The notes: generated by a model from the sequence alone, not told the origin. A DNA stretch of 25,887 bases from Mesostigma viride (GCA_009746045.1 RPFO01000157.1:35001-60887), one strand, 5' to 3'. Shown: positions 1-9,592, counted from the stretch's first letter. Numbers and translations are program-made.

Positions 1-370
1 CAAAATCATTTGCTTATGATGCTATCTGGGGTATCTGTGGCCCCGTTGCCTCTCAGTATCCTGGTGAGAACCTCTACTACTATAAAACGGTAAAAAGGTC
101 AAGAAGGCTTGAAAAGGCTCGAAATGGTTGAAAAGGCTACGATGATAAAAGTAGAGCATATGAACTTTGGTTGAATTGATAATGTGAACGCAATGCAGGG
201 TTTCGATAAAGTTGTTGAAAACAAGTTTGTGCTGGTGCCTGTGCATCTCCTCCCTTTGACACGTCCATGGCATTTTTTTGAGACGTCCATGGCTCACTCA
301 CGCTGCGCTGCTTGCTTGTTGCTCATGCTTGCGCCGGGGCTACCATGCCCTTCCCTGCTTGCCATCGCAG

Positions 371-3300
371 GCAGGGCGACGAGTACGTCATCAACGCGCA
401 CAAGTGGTGGACCAGCGGGGCGATGGACCCGCGCTGCGAGATTTGCATTCTCATGGTACCTGGATGTGGTGGTATTGAGCTGCTGTATGTATTGGTGATT
501 TGAAGTCTGGTGACCTACTCTAGCGCTGGGCCCGCACTGCGAGATGTGCGTACTCACGGTACGTAAAAGGCTGTGTTTGTGATTACTTTATTACCTAGTG
601 CTGGTCATGAGAGATATGCATGTTCGTTGTGTGGTGTCGTACTGCATCGTAGAAGATGAATTTACAGTAATATCCAGTTATGGCGAGTTATGAGCGCTCA
701 CGGTATACCTACCGCTACTTTTACTGCGAGTCTGAGTATCATCGTTTGGAGGGAGGGGCGGGATAGGACAGCTTAGGCTGCCACGTGCTCTCTCGTGTTT
801 GTATCCTCCTTTTCATCCAACCTGGTTGTCTCCCTTGCTATCTAGATTGCATATAATAATAATAATAATAATAATAACAATAATAATAAATATACAACAT
901 ACTCCAGTATGTGATTTTCCTTCTTACCGATTCTAAAGCCGACCACCCCGCGTCCGCCTTCCCCCACACCTCCCAAACCTCCGGCTTGGTTGGTCTCCTA
1001 TTCAACCCGCAGGGCAAAACGAACCCCTCCGCGCCAGCCCACAGGCAGCAGTCGATGATTCTCGTCCCCATGAACGCCCCTGGCGTCAAGGTCGTGCGGC
1101 CGGTGTGCGTGTTTGGGTACACGGACGCGCCCCACGGCCACGCAGAGGTGAAGGTCAGTGGGCGACATGGGCACTTATCGCATCATTGTTTATTGTGAAT
1201 GGCCAACATAGCCGCTCGTAGCTTCATTTGTTAGAGTGAGTTGACGGCATGGCCCGTTGTAGCATCCTTGTATTCAAACGACTCGACAACGTGGCCACTT
1301 GTGGCATCCTTCTGCAACTATGAGTCGATGAAAATGCCACTTGAAGCAATCATAGTTTATCCAAGCGGGTGGCCAGCATAGCCGTTTGTAGCAGTTAGTC
1401 TTTTACGGTGGATGGGATGTACCTCCTGCATGGTTGTTAGCGTTGTAAGTTTGTTTCTGCAGTATTTATTTTCCTGTGCTGGGAAGGTATTTCCTGTGCT
1501 GGGAAGGTATTTTCTGTGCTTGGAAGGTGCCTGGGCCGTATTCATGCTGTGATACATTGAGCTTGATAAATCCGTGTTGCTGCTTGTCTCGGTGTCCTGC
1601 CTTTCTCTCACACTGTCCCTCCTGCAACCGCACACCCTACTTCTGACCCATTTCCTAAACGAGGTGTTTTGATGGTAGCCTGGTGCCGCGATGACACGTT
1701 CTCACGTGTTCTCATTAAAAGGTCCTAATGAATTTTCAGTGGGTTGTCATTCCCTCCTAGTGTGTGTTGGCCCCTCTGCGCCCGCAATCCAACTTTCAAC
1801 ATCAGACGCTTGCCAGCTGTCGCTTCCAGTTTTACCGCACCGTCCCTGCATCGTTTTCTGCTCTTGCACCTCGTGACCCTCTCTCCCGACCCGCATCGTT
1901 TGGTTTATTGTCGTCCTTGGACAATACCGTCGCTGGCTGCATCCTGTGGTGGCCAGTTTGACAACGTGCGCGTCCTGGCCTCGAATCTGATCCTGGGCGA
2001 GGGGCGCGGATTTGAGATCGCGCAGGTACGTCACCACCATGACGATGACGTGGCTTCATGGAATCACCAGGCAACAGTATAAGAATCGCCCAGCCACAGT
2101 ACAAGAATCATCAAGCAACCGTGTAAGTATATTCCATACTCAAGTTCAATTTTCAGATCGCGCAGGTCTGCCGCTACTGTGGCATTATCAGTAAGTTTTT
2201 TTGGTCAACCAAGAACGTGCCTTGACGAGGATGAACTGGGTAGTAGAATGATACCGAGACGTACTTGCTCACGACTCCTCCTACGGTGAAGCCACGACTT
2301 GGTTGCTTACGGTGCTAGCTGCGCCCCCTGTAAGAATGCTGCATTTGCTATTTCTTTGCTGACAAGTAAGGACTGCCTCCAATAAACAACAGGAAAACCT
2401 ATTTAGCTAGAACCCAGCGCTCTATTTGCAATTAGTAGCTCTATTTTCTAGAACCCAGGGTTTCGCACTGTCCCCAGCTTTACGGGCAACCTGTCTGAAG
2501 TGGGAGGACGGACCAGAAAGTACATAGCAGCCTGCCACTGCATCTTCTTTTCAACAACGATTTACACATTATTAAAGCGACGAATGGCTGCATGCCTGGG
2601 TATTGATGTTTGCTTTGCCCTTGGATTGGCGGTGCCCGTAACATGCTTGTGAATCCGTGCAGGGGCGGCTAGGGCCTGGGAGGCTTCACCACTGCATGCG
2701 GCTGATCGGTGAGGGGGCAGACGCATTGTGACAGTCCACTGCCTTTTGAGTGCTTGGCCTTGCTTATTTACCTTATAGAATGTGTTGTCTTATGGATGCC
2801 ATCGGGCCTTTTGTAGACTGGGTGGAACACAAGCACGTTTTGTTAACCCTGCGTGTTACGAAATAGCGCGGAAATGTGGAGTAAGCTGTGGAGTAAACAG
2901 TCCTCCGACAGGCACTTTTGACGTCAATAACCCTTCCGCCATATATGTTTCTACATTTTGGGGCCCTAACCCACCCTCCGCCTGGCTCACGCCCCTACCC
3001 CAATCAGGACTGTCTCACGCCCCTGTCCGACTTGAACTTAGACAACCTTTACCCCACCCTTGACCCAACACCAGGGCCTTATCCACCCTAAGCGTCACCC
3101 ACGGCCTCATAGCACCCTAATCCTGGTCGCCAACCCACACGTGCCAGTTCTCAGTCGTAACCCAGGACCACACTCTGACCCCCGTCCTAAACCTTGCCCA
3201 TGTACTACTATATAATTGCATTAATACTACTATATGATACTATATGATATATAATACTCTATTATTGAAAAAAAATTGTTTACGTTAATTATACTATTAT

Positions 3301-5312
3301 ATGGTATCCCGCCTAACACCTGGCCCATGTCACCCCCCTAGGTCTGTCTCACGTCACCACCTCGTCATAAACCTGCGCACATAAACCTAGGCCCGTACAC
3401 CCCTCCCCGCCGTACACGGGACCCGTGCCCCTTCCCCACCCCACCCATGAAGGGGCACGGGCCCACATCACCATCCCACCATTAATGCATACGCATGCAC
3501 CTGCACGCATGAACCTTCGCGCATACACCTGCACGCAGGCATGGGCGAGCGCGCGCTCGAGTCGCTGTGTGTGCGTGCGGTGGCTCGCGTCGCGTTCGGG
3601 AAGCCGTTGGCCGAGAACACAGCGCTGCAGGCCGAGGTGGCCGAGGTAATTACCTTCTGGTCTTGCACCTGCCGAGGTGGCCGAGGTGAAAAAGTGGTGT
3701 TTTGGATTGTGTGTTCAGCCGAGGTGGCCGAGGTGTGTTGCCGGTTCTGTGGTGGTAATGTGATGGGGCCTAGATGGCCAAGGTGAGGACATGGTGAAGT
3801 GGTGTTGGTTGCGACAAGGCGGTGGTGGCCGAGGTGCATTTCCCTCTCCCTCCTGACCTCCTCCCCCCCCCCGCCCCCCCTCTCCAGGTCAACATGGCCT
3901 CCTCACATCAATGGATGTGTTTCAATTAATTCTTTTCTACCTCACATAATCCTTGCGATGAATTCTTTTTTGCCCCATTTCCCCTCAGGTGCCCCCTTCC
4001 CCTTCCCTCCCTGCTGCCTTACCTTCCCCTTCTTCCCGTGCCCCCTCCCCCTCCTAACAGTGCTGCCTTTCCTTTCCCTTCTCTCCGTGCTGCATTTCCG
4101 TCCCCTTCTCTCCACGCTGCATTTCCGTCCCCTTCTCTCTGTGCTGTCTTCCCTCCCCACCCAGGCCAACATCTAACCATCTCGAATGATTTATCTAGTA
4201 CCAAATCCGAAAGGCTTGCATCACTCCCCGGAAAGGAGAACTTTTGCGGATGACTGTAGGTGTCAGTTGGCGATGCCTTAGGATCAGGAGACGTCCGTCC
4301 TATAGTCAGCAAAAGTTGGTGCGAGAGGTCCCCAGTTCGATTCCGGACTGGATTCATTTGCAGATCGCGTTTTCCGCGGACCGGCACTGAACGCAAATGG
4401 TTTTCACCTTTGCGGCGTGCCAAATCAGAATCTTACCTTTACTCCCCGCCCCTCCCCTCCCTCCTCCTTGTGGCCCCCCGTCCCCCCTCCTCAAGGCCAA
4501 GATTTTAACCTTCCCTTTTTCCCCCGACCCCCGTTGCTTACGCCCCCTTGTTGTACCCCTTGATATGGCCCCCCTTTTTGTTGTACCCCTTGCCATCGCC
4601 CAGGTCAAGATATCCCTGCAGCAGGCGTGGCTGACCGTCCTCCACGCGGCTGACGCACTCGACCGTGTGGGCAACGTGGAAGCGCGCGCAGAGCTGGCCA
4701 TGGCCAAGGTGGGTAAAGCCCTTGATCTATAGAGTCGAAGCTCCGTCTTATTAGCCTTACAGAGGATATGTAGCTAAACCGGTCGTGGCCAAGGTGGGCT
4801 TTGAATTGCAGAGGGTACATCGCCGAGCGGGCCATGGCCAGGGTGAGGAAAGCCTCTTGTTTCTGTGTGTTTATGTGTGCATGTGTGCGTGTGTGAGTGC
4901 GTTTTGCCTCTGCCGACTCAAGCTGGTTGGCCCTCATGAGACCCGAACCAGCCTCTGTTCCTACACGCACCTCTTAAAGATAGCCCCGGGTTGACTGTAT
5001 CATCGCTATCTGTTCTTCATGCTGACATCCCTTGACCCCCTTCTTTCTTGTATCTTTTGGCGGCCTGTCTCTTGGCCCTTGTGGCGCTGGCATCGGGACC
5101 AGGTGGTGGCACCGAGGGCGGCCCTGAAGGCACTGGACGCGGCCATCCAGGTCCACGGCGGTGCCGGAGTGAGCCCTGACTTCCACCTGGCGGCCCACTG
5201 GGCGGCCGCGCGGACACTCCGCATCGCCGATGGCCCCGATGAGGTGCACCTGGGCACCGTGGCCAAAGTGGAGCTTTCCCGGTGGAGGAAGGAGAGGAAG
5301 GCGAAGCTCTGA
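371..5312 (+). CDS. ACAD11: ACAD10/ACAD11-type acyl-CoA dehydrogenase, C-terminal seven exons (5' end outside window)
   Basis: FAD-dependent acyl-CoA dehydrogenase of the ACAD10/11 (plant IBR3) family. Exons read from the sequence: 371-455, 1013-1153, 1957-2025, 2663-2708, 3539-3645, 4604-4708, 5103-5312. All introns are GT-AG and the phases join cleanly, giving about 254 residues. Exon 1 carries the beta-domain motif [18 protein letters not shown]. Exon 2 reads [17 protein letters not shown] and [13 protein letters not shown]. Exon 3 has [16 protein letters not shown], exon 4 [13 protein letters not shown], and exon 5 [10 protein letters not shown]. The last exon has QVHGGAGVS and [13 protein letters not shown], the segment that holds the active-site acidic residue in this family. 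The C-terminus is KAKL, and AKL is a PTS1-type peroxisomal signal, which fits this family. The N-terminal part of the dehydrogenase (and the kinase-like domain many homologues carry) must lie upstream. Exon 1 could start at 375 instead of 371. AATAAA follows the stop at 5315-5320. Functional class is secure; the exact substrate is not visible. Confidence 0.92.
420..635 (+). repeat. Donor-side echo of exon 371-455 inside its intron
   Basis: The last 36 bases of the exon plus the splice donor (420-463) recur at 523-566 with 34 of 44 positions identical, including the GGTAC donor. A weaker third copy starts near 596. All lie in the intron 456-1012. The second copy keeps a usable-looking donor (GGTACGTA). 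Confidence 0.8.
853..890. repeat. (TAA)n microsatellite in intron
   Basis: ATA/TAA trinucleotide run, interrupted once by a C, within the intron 456-1012 of the acyl-CoA dehydrogenase gene. Confidence 0.9.
1200..1400. repeat. Degenerate intronic tandem repeat, unit about 40 bp
   Basis: About five diverged copies built around TGGCC, a short AT- or CG-variable stretch and GTAGC or GTGGC (for example near 1201, 1250, 1291, 1333 and 1371). They occupy the 5' part of the intron 1154-1956. The copies are too diverged to fix the exact unit. Confidence 0.5.
1470..1530. repeat. Three tandem copies of a 20-bp unit in intron 1154-1956
   Basis: The unit TTCCTGTGCTGGGAAGGTAT is perfect at 1471-1490 and 1491-1510, with a third copy at 1511-1530 carrying substitutions. 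Each copy contains AAGGT, the same core as the real donor AAG|GTCAGT at 1151-1159. Confidence 0.85.
2011..2167 (+). repeat. Donor-side echo of exon 1957-2025 at offset 140
   Basis: The exon end plus donor at 2011-2027 (TTTGAGATCGCGCAGGT) recurs at 2151-2167 with one mismatch (TTTCAGATCGCGCAGGT). The mismatch creates a CAG preceded by pyrimidines. The copy therefore reads as an acceptor, the 9 bases ATCGCGCAG and a donor: a potential in-phase micro-exon repeating Ile-Ala-Gln. Confidence 0.8.
2061..2126. repeat. Three tandem copies of a 22-bp unit in intron 2026-2662
   Basis: Units start at 2061, 2083 and 2105. Each begins GAATC and ends in CA(G)T(A)TAA-like sequence. They are diverged at several positions and lie between the real donor at 2026 and the echo at 2151. 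Confidence 0.8.
2709..3538 (+). other. Long pyrimidine-rich intron with an AT-rich block
   Basis: Intron between exons 2663-2708 and 3539-3645. Positions 2930-3200 are C-rich with scattered CCCTAA-like pieces. Positions 3205-3305 are strongly AT-rich. At the 3' end the acceptor context is duplicated: GCATGCACCTGCACGCATG at 3493-3511 and GCATACACCTGCACGCAGG at 3521-3539, of which the second is the acceptor used. No coding segment was recognised inside it. Confidence 0.7.
3631..3836 (+). repeat. Donor-side echoes of exon 3539-3645
   Basis: The 17 bases GCCGAGGTGGCCGAGGT spanning the exon end and donor (3631-3647) recur exactly at 3671-3687 and 3718-3734. Partial copies lie near 3768 and at 3825-3836. 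Every copy retains GAG|GT. The exon end itself also holds two GAG|GT donors 9 bases apart, in frame. Confidence 0.88.
3840..4603 (+). repeat. Acceptor-side echoes upstream of exon 4604-4708, with polypyrimidine repeats
   Basis: The real acceptor and exon start (CAG|GTCAAGATATCC at 4601-4612) has look-alikes upstream: CAG|GTCAACAT ending at 3887, CAG|GCCAACATCTAACC ending at 4164, and AAG|GCCAAGATTTTAACC ending at 4495. Each is preceded by a long C/T tract. Within the tracts, three 27-bp units run 4068-4148. A 30-bp-spaced duplication of TTGTTGTACCCCTT lies at 4548-4561 and 4578-4591. Confidence 0.7.
4245..4432 (+). mobile_element. tRNA-derived SINE-like element, copy 1 (inside intron)
   Basis: A possible pol III A box (TGTCAGTTGG, 4261-4270) is followed by a good B box (GTTCGATTC, 4335-4343), with a CCAGT/ACTGG stem around it. 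The 3' part, 4381-4415, is 35 bases identical to 6284-6318. It contains a hairpin CGCAAA-T-GGT, loop TTTC, ACC-TTTGCG. The cloverleaf does not fold cleanly, so this is not a functional tRNA gene. The exact ends are uncertain. Confidence 0.45.
4690..4852 (+). repeat. Donor-side echoes of exon 4604-4708
   Basis: The exon end and donor GGCCATGGCCAAGGTGGG recurs as GTCGTGGCCAAGGTGGG near 4782-4798 and as GGGCCATGGCCAGGGTGAG at 4830-4848. The two echoes belong to a 49-bp tandem unit (about 4757-4803 and 4806-4852). Confidence 0.82.
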
Positions 5313-5314
5313 AG

Positions 5315-5320
5315 AATAAA
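5315..5320 (+). promoter_or_regulatory. AATAAA polyadenylation signal of the acyl-CoA dehydrogenase gene
   Basis: AATAAA lies two bases after the TGA stop at 5310-5312. This is very close for a cleavage signal. A second AATAAA at 5588-5593 is an alternative. Confidence 0.5.
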
Positions 5321-6250
5321 ATATTGTGGATTGCAGATTCTAAATTGAAGACTGCGATGTGACCCATTCTACCCGGGTCACCCTCGTGTTAGGAAGAGGG
5401 GACAATTCTGGCTGCGCTACCACGAGGCAAAGTTTTGGTGTCAGACATCCCTATTTTCGGTGTTCCATCCTGGTCCAGCAGCGTAGATGTACTAGGTGAG
5501 AAGTGAAAGGGGAAAGTCAGTGAATTTGAGCTTCCACGCATGGATTATGAGGATCCATGCCTGGTGTGGACCAACTGTCTGTATGAAAATAAAGTCACGA
5601 AGTTTACGTACTGTGCATGCAAGCAGCAGCAGATGGGCGAGATGATGCGTGGGAACGGCAAGTGATGGTGGATACCCCAAAAAGGTAGTAGGCAAAAGTA
5701 AGGCGACTTGCTGTAAGGAGTTACAGCAGTCTTCAGGCCTGCACCATGATGCGGAGAGCGCCCTCTGTGGCCTGCCTGCTTGTTGCAGTGAGAAAGCTAG
5801 AAAAAGCTAGTCGAGGGCGCGCTCCCTCCTTTGTGTAGAGGGGTCGAAGGTTCCTTTACCCACGTGGCACAGTCTACGACTCTACGTAATTTCATTAGTA
5901 GTATATCATTATCGATATATAATTACGACAATCTAAAGATCGTGTTACCCTGAGCATAAATCTCTCTTGGATCTTGTGGGAGTAGCTGGGGGGCAGTTGT
6001 GCAACGTACGCGTGCCCAGCCCATCAGTTGGGCACGTGCATGAAAACTGTCTCCTATTTATGGAACGCTCACACGTGACACATGCAGTTACGTGTAAATT
6101 AACTAATTAATTAATTATTTATGGGACTTAAATCAATTAAACTACAGGCTCGGTATAAGTTGATGCGGGATTTGGGCCATGGTGCCCGCAAAACTCGAAC
6201 TAGGAGCTAGATATATAGCTACACCCATCCACCCCACTTGCAGCTAGCAT
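5321..6250. other. Intergenic region without a recognised gene
   Basis: No ORF here resembles a protein I know. It holds the hairpins at 5710-5824 and AT-rich stretches at 5885-5935 and 6095-6145. Confidence 0.6.
5710..5824. other. Pair of inverted repeats, possible structured RNA or transposon-like element
   Basis: A perfect 7-bp stem GCTGTAA, loop GGAG, TTACAGC lies at 5710-5727. It is followed by an imperfect inverted repeat GAGCGCCCTC (5756-5765) and GAGGGCGCGCTC (5813-5824). AGAAAGCTAG/AAAAAGCTAG is duplicated in the loop. There is no match to a known RNA family by eye. Confidence 0.35.
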
Positions 6251-6254
6251 ATAT

Positions 6255-6335
6255 GCATCGCGTTTTTCCGCGTTTTTCGCGGCCCGGCACTGAACGCAAA
6301 TGGTTTTCACCTTTGCGGAATGCCTGATCAGAATA
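6255..6335 (+). repeat. Dispersed repeat, copy 2 (5'-truncated relative of 4245-4432)
   Basis: It shares a 35-base identical core (6284-6318) and the flanking GCGTTTTTCCGCG and ATCAGAAT motifs with the element at 4361-4432. It lacks the tRNA-like head. Truncation at the 5' end is what LINE-driven retrotransposition leaves. Confidence 0.7.
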
Positions 6336-6796
6336 TATGCATGTGCTTGTCTCGCGTCCCAGTCTTCTTGCATCGAAGGTTTATGTATGTGAGTGTTCAC
6401 AGGACGCAGCTCTACAGCTGTAGTGCTCAAGCGCACATGAAGAATGTATGCACATCGGAGAACACACTTCTCTGTCACACGTATCTTGATTCATGATTCC
6501 ACAATGTATAGTTAGGGTAGCTCAAACTGCTTCTGCGCTGCCCATTTACTGGCAGAGACACAGGTCTCTTTCCAGAGAACAGTCCGTATTGAATGAGCCC
6601 AAACAGTGTGCACACAGTGAGCTAACATGGGAGCATGCCTTGAGGCAGTTATTAGCAGTCGCCAGGATGAGAGTCTGATTGCCCTGGAAACAGACCATAA
6701 CATAAGAAAAACGTACTGCAATTCCTTACACACCGGTACCATAAGAGGCATCATTAGAGCCGCAACTAGACAGCCCCCGCCCCCCTCACTACCATC

Positions 6797-7726
6797 TTGA
6801 CCGAGGCCTCCATCCGCTCCCTCCTCAAGGAGGCCCTCGCACAGCACGTGACTCCCCTCGCTGCAGATGTCGCAGCACTGGGCAGCACGCTGGCTGCCGA
6901 GCTCCCACTCCTCTCCACCATCTCCCCCGACACCTCCACCCTCATTGCCTCCTCCGGCCACCGCCACCACCCCCACCACCGACGCGCCATCACCGCCCAG
7001 CTCCGCGACATCGACCAGCGCCTCGATCAAGGACAACTCCATCGCCATTGAGTGCGCCTGCAAAACACCGCAGGCCTCACTGCCCAGGCGGTGAAGGACA
7101 TTGCCGCCAAGCCAGCCCCCGCTGGCCCGGCAGGCGATGCTCCTCCCCCCCATGGACCTGGGCGGACATGCTGTAGCACCCCACCACCTACACCACCTCC
7201 GCCGTCGCAGCACAGCTCAAGCAGCAGACACTCGACCTCCGCGAGGAGGCCGAGCTCGACAAGCGCAGCCTTCACTGATGCCATCGTCAAGAACTTCGAC
7301 CTGGTGGAAGGTGAGAACTCCGTGAAGCTTGCACAGGCGTTTGAGAACGAAATCCTTGGCCGCACGGGCCTCATTGGTGAGATCAAGCTGGTCGCCCACC
7401 GCCTTCCCCGCTCGCGGGGTAAGGTGGGACCGCCTCCGCTGCTGCTCATCTTCGAGAACCCGGCAGACGAGATTTCGTTCCTCAGACGCCGCAAGCGGCT
7501 TGAGAGAACTCACTACACCTTGGACGACGACTTGACCCTGGCGCAGCAACAACGGCGACGGGAGCTATGGCCGACCTACATCCCTAGCTCCGGCAGACCA
7601 AGGCGGGGAAGCCGGTGTACCGGAAGGGGGCGGCCATGCATCTACGTCGGCCACAAGCCCTGGCAAGCGACCCCCGCGCTGCCCCAGCACCCTCAGCAAC
7701 CCCAGCCTAGGGGACTATATCAGTAG
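6797..7726 (+). pseudogene. LINE (L1-like) ORF1-type protein, decayed
   Basis: One frame runs 6797-7051, is cut by a TGA at 7049-7051 and continues in the same frame to 7726. The first part has coiled-coil-like segments (SIRSLLKEALAQ, ITAQLRDIDQRLDQ). The second has LVEGENSVKLAQAFENEIL, then LLLIFENPADEISFLRRRK and THYTLDDDLTLAQQQRRREL, typical of ORF1 proteins of L1-like elements in algae and protists (RNA-binding, RRM-like region). Between about 7186 and 7275 the coiled-coil reading (QLKQQTLDLREEAELDK) is in another frame. It switches again near 7594, where AGKPVYRKG is read. At least one stop and two or three frameshifts therefore separate it from an intact gene. No endonuclease or reverse transcriptase follows. 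The 3' flank is repeats, so this is a fragment. Confidence 0.6.
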
Positions 7727-7763
7727 TGTAGAATATAGTAAGGCTTAGCCAACGTGGCCTTGT

Positions 7764-7938
7764 CCATGTACGCCTATTATGGGCTTCACACCAGCTGATG
7801 AATTAGCATTATTTAGCCATGTACATGTGTGCCTATGCTGGGCTCCACACCAGATGACGCGTTGCATTATTTAGTCATGCTTTGCCCATGCAGAGAGTCG
7901 CTCTATGCTGAGATGCCATGCCCTAGCAATTGTTTAGC
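7764..7938. repeat. Degenerate tandem repeat, about 3 units of 53-63 bp
   Basis: Three copies at about 7764-7816, 7818-7875 and 7876-7938 each start with CATG and end with ATTATTTAG(C/T) or ATTGTTTAGC. In the middle they share CTAT(G)-GGGCT-CACACCAG-like sequence. They directly follow the ORF1 pseudogene and may be its 3' flank. Confidence 0.65.
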
Positions 7939-9592
7939 CATGATCATCTTCCACCCTATGTCCCTACCTTAACTGCTGGAACACATAGTGGTGCAGGTGC
8001 ACTTTGTGCACCCATAGCTAGTGTAGTTTACACCCTAGCAGGAAGTCGCCCAGAATGTATTAAAAGCCATATGCCCCTTCTCAGGGAAATGTGCTACATG
8101 TACTCCCAACAGATGTGTTACAATTTAAATTAATTTAATTTAGACAGCCATGTTCCCTGCTCGCCCATCCTATCAGTCAGGGTACACCTCAGGCTGCAGC
8201 ACAGTGGAAACAAGCCTCATCTCTTCACTTCCCCCTTGAAGCCAGCGAGCCACGAAATCCAACGTGTCAGCAGCAAACAACCACCGCCACTGTGCCAGGA
8301 AAATAGCAATATTTGTCCCTGCCAGTGAGGGACATGGACAAAGGCATCCCTGCCCGTGAGAACAAGCAGCGGACTCACTGCCCACCGGTCGCCACTCCCC
8401 GGGAGTCAGCCCGTCTTGCCTCACGACCCTCCCAGGCTGCCTCATCTTACCTCCCACCCCCCACCCCCATGGCCCTCCTCCTTGCTCTCATCCTTGTCTC
8501 CACCCCCCGCCCTTTTGGCGCCGATGCCATACAGGCACAGGGCATGCGCCGCCTGGGACATTGCTAAGGACTGCGTGATGGCTCCCTCATGCTGCGGCGG
8601 TGAACACCCGGAGGTGCCCCCAAGAAGGGCGATCCCCCAGCGCGTCCTCAACAACGGTCCTCAACAGATCATATAACCCGCACAGAGAGCCAGCGACCCA
8701 GGCGCCTCGCATGCGGGATATTCTTGGCAGAATATATGGCAAATCTCCACATTCGCGCAGTCGTGCAGACAGGTGCAGGCAGACGTCCCCAGCCGGCAAC
8801 AGGCACCACCGCTTTGGACAGTCACAAGCTATGGTCACTATAGTGTGTTGTGCCACTACTGTACTAGAAGGTTGTCTTGGCCACCACTACGTACCGCGAC
8901 CCTTTTGAAAGGCTTCCAATTTCTCAAGCAGTGGCGCCCTATTCCACGGCCTGCGCCCCATGATGCGGTGCCGATCACTACAACGTCCGCGAGACGTGCC
9001 ATACCTGGACTTGTCGCCATGCCGGGCCTTCCTTCCTAGGCTAAGAGCTCCAGCAAGCAGAAGGCAACTGCTGGCACATGGTCTCGTCGGAGCAGGGTGG
9101 CCCCTGATGGCTGGAAAAACTGCGGCCTCCCCCTGGTACTTCTGATACTACTATAAAGGCGGCTACCGATGGTTTCCGCAGCCAGCGTGTGGATGTTTGT
9201 CATCCAACATCGCCTCCGTACCCCAAATCCATCATGTGGCTGTTCGTGGCCGGGGGCCACCCTGGCTGGGGGCCCACACTATCCCGTGGATCGGTGCGGT
9301 CTCACGCGGCTGAAGGAGCCAGGTGGTCAAAGTAAACTAGTGCGAGTGGCCGGCAGCATATAATGTCCAACATCACTTTACCACCCCGCCTTCCCATCCA
9401 GGGTCCATGCACCCCACCACCCGCGCGACATCAAAACGGATGGGCGACTTCAGCATGGGCTTGGCTATTGGCTCGAGAGCGCGCCTTCCGTTCACCCAAA
9501 GGAATCCTGGCCCCCGTCACTTGTACTCAACACAGCGAGTCATGCTGGCTGTAGCTTGCGCCTTTGCTCAGGCTCTCCGTAGGGCATTCCCT
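7939..9592. other. Region without a recognised gene
   Basis: Several 60-140 codon ORFs exist on both strands (for example 8587-8856 minus, 9407-9832 plus) but none has recognisable motifs. The plus ORF at 9407-9832 runs antisense over the last exon of the succinyl-CoA ligase gene. Base composition is mixed, with a short AT-rich block at 8120-8140. Confidence 0.5.

Noticed and set aside
3-109. Open segment at the window start ending in a donor-like CTG|GTGAGA at 61-69
   Set aside because: The acceptor-like CTCTCAG (50-56) and the donor leave only seven bases, and no reading matches the ACAD family upstream of the exon at 371.
2930-3200. Interstitial telomeric repeats (CCCTAA-like pieces)
   Set aside because: Only isolated, irregularly spaced CCCTAA fragments in a C-rich intron; no tandem run.
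4245-4355. Functional tRNA gene
   Set aside because: B box is good, but acceptor and T stems do not pair properly and A-to-B spacing is unusual; a tRNA-derived repeat explains it better.
6512-7213. 233-codon minus-strand ORF
   Set aside because: Antisense of the LINE ORF1 remnant; low-complexity Gly/Val-rich composition and no recognisable domain.
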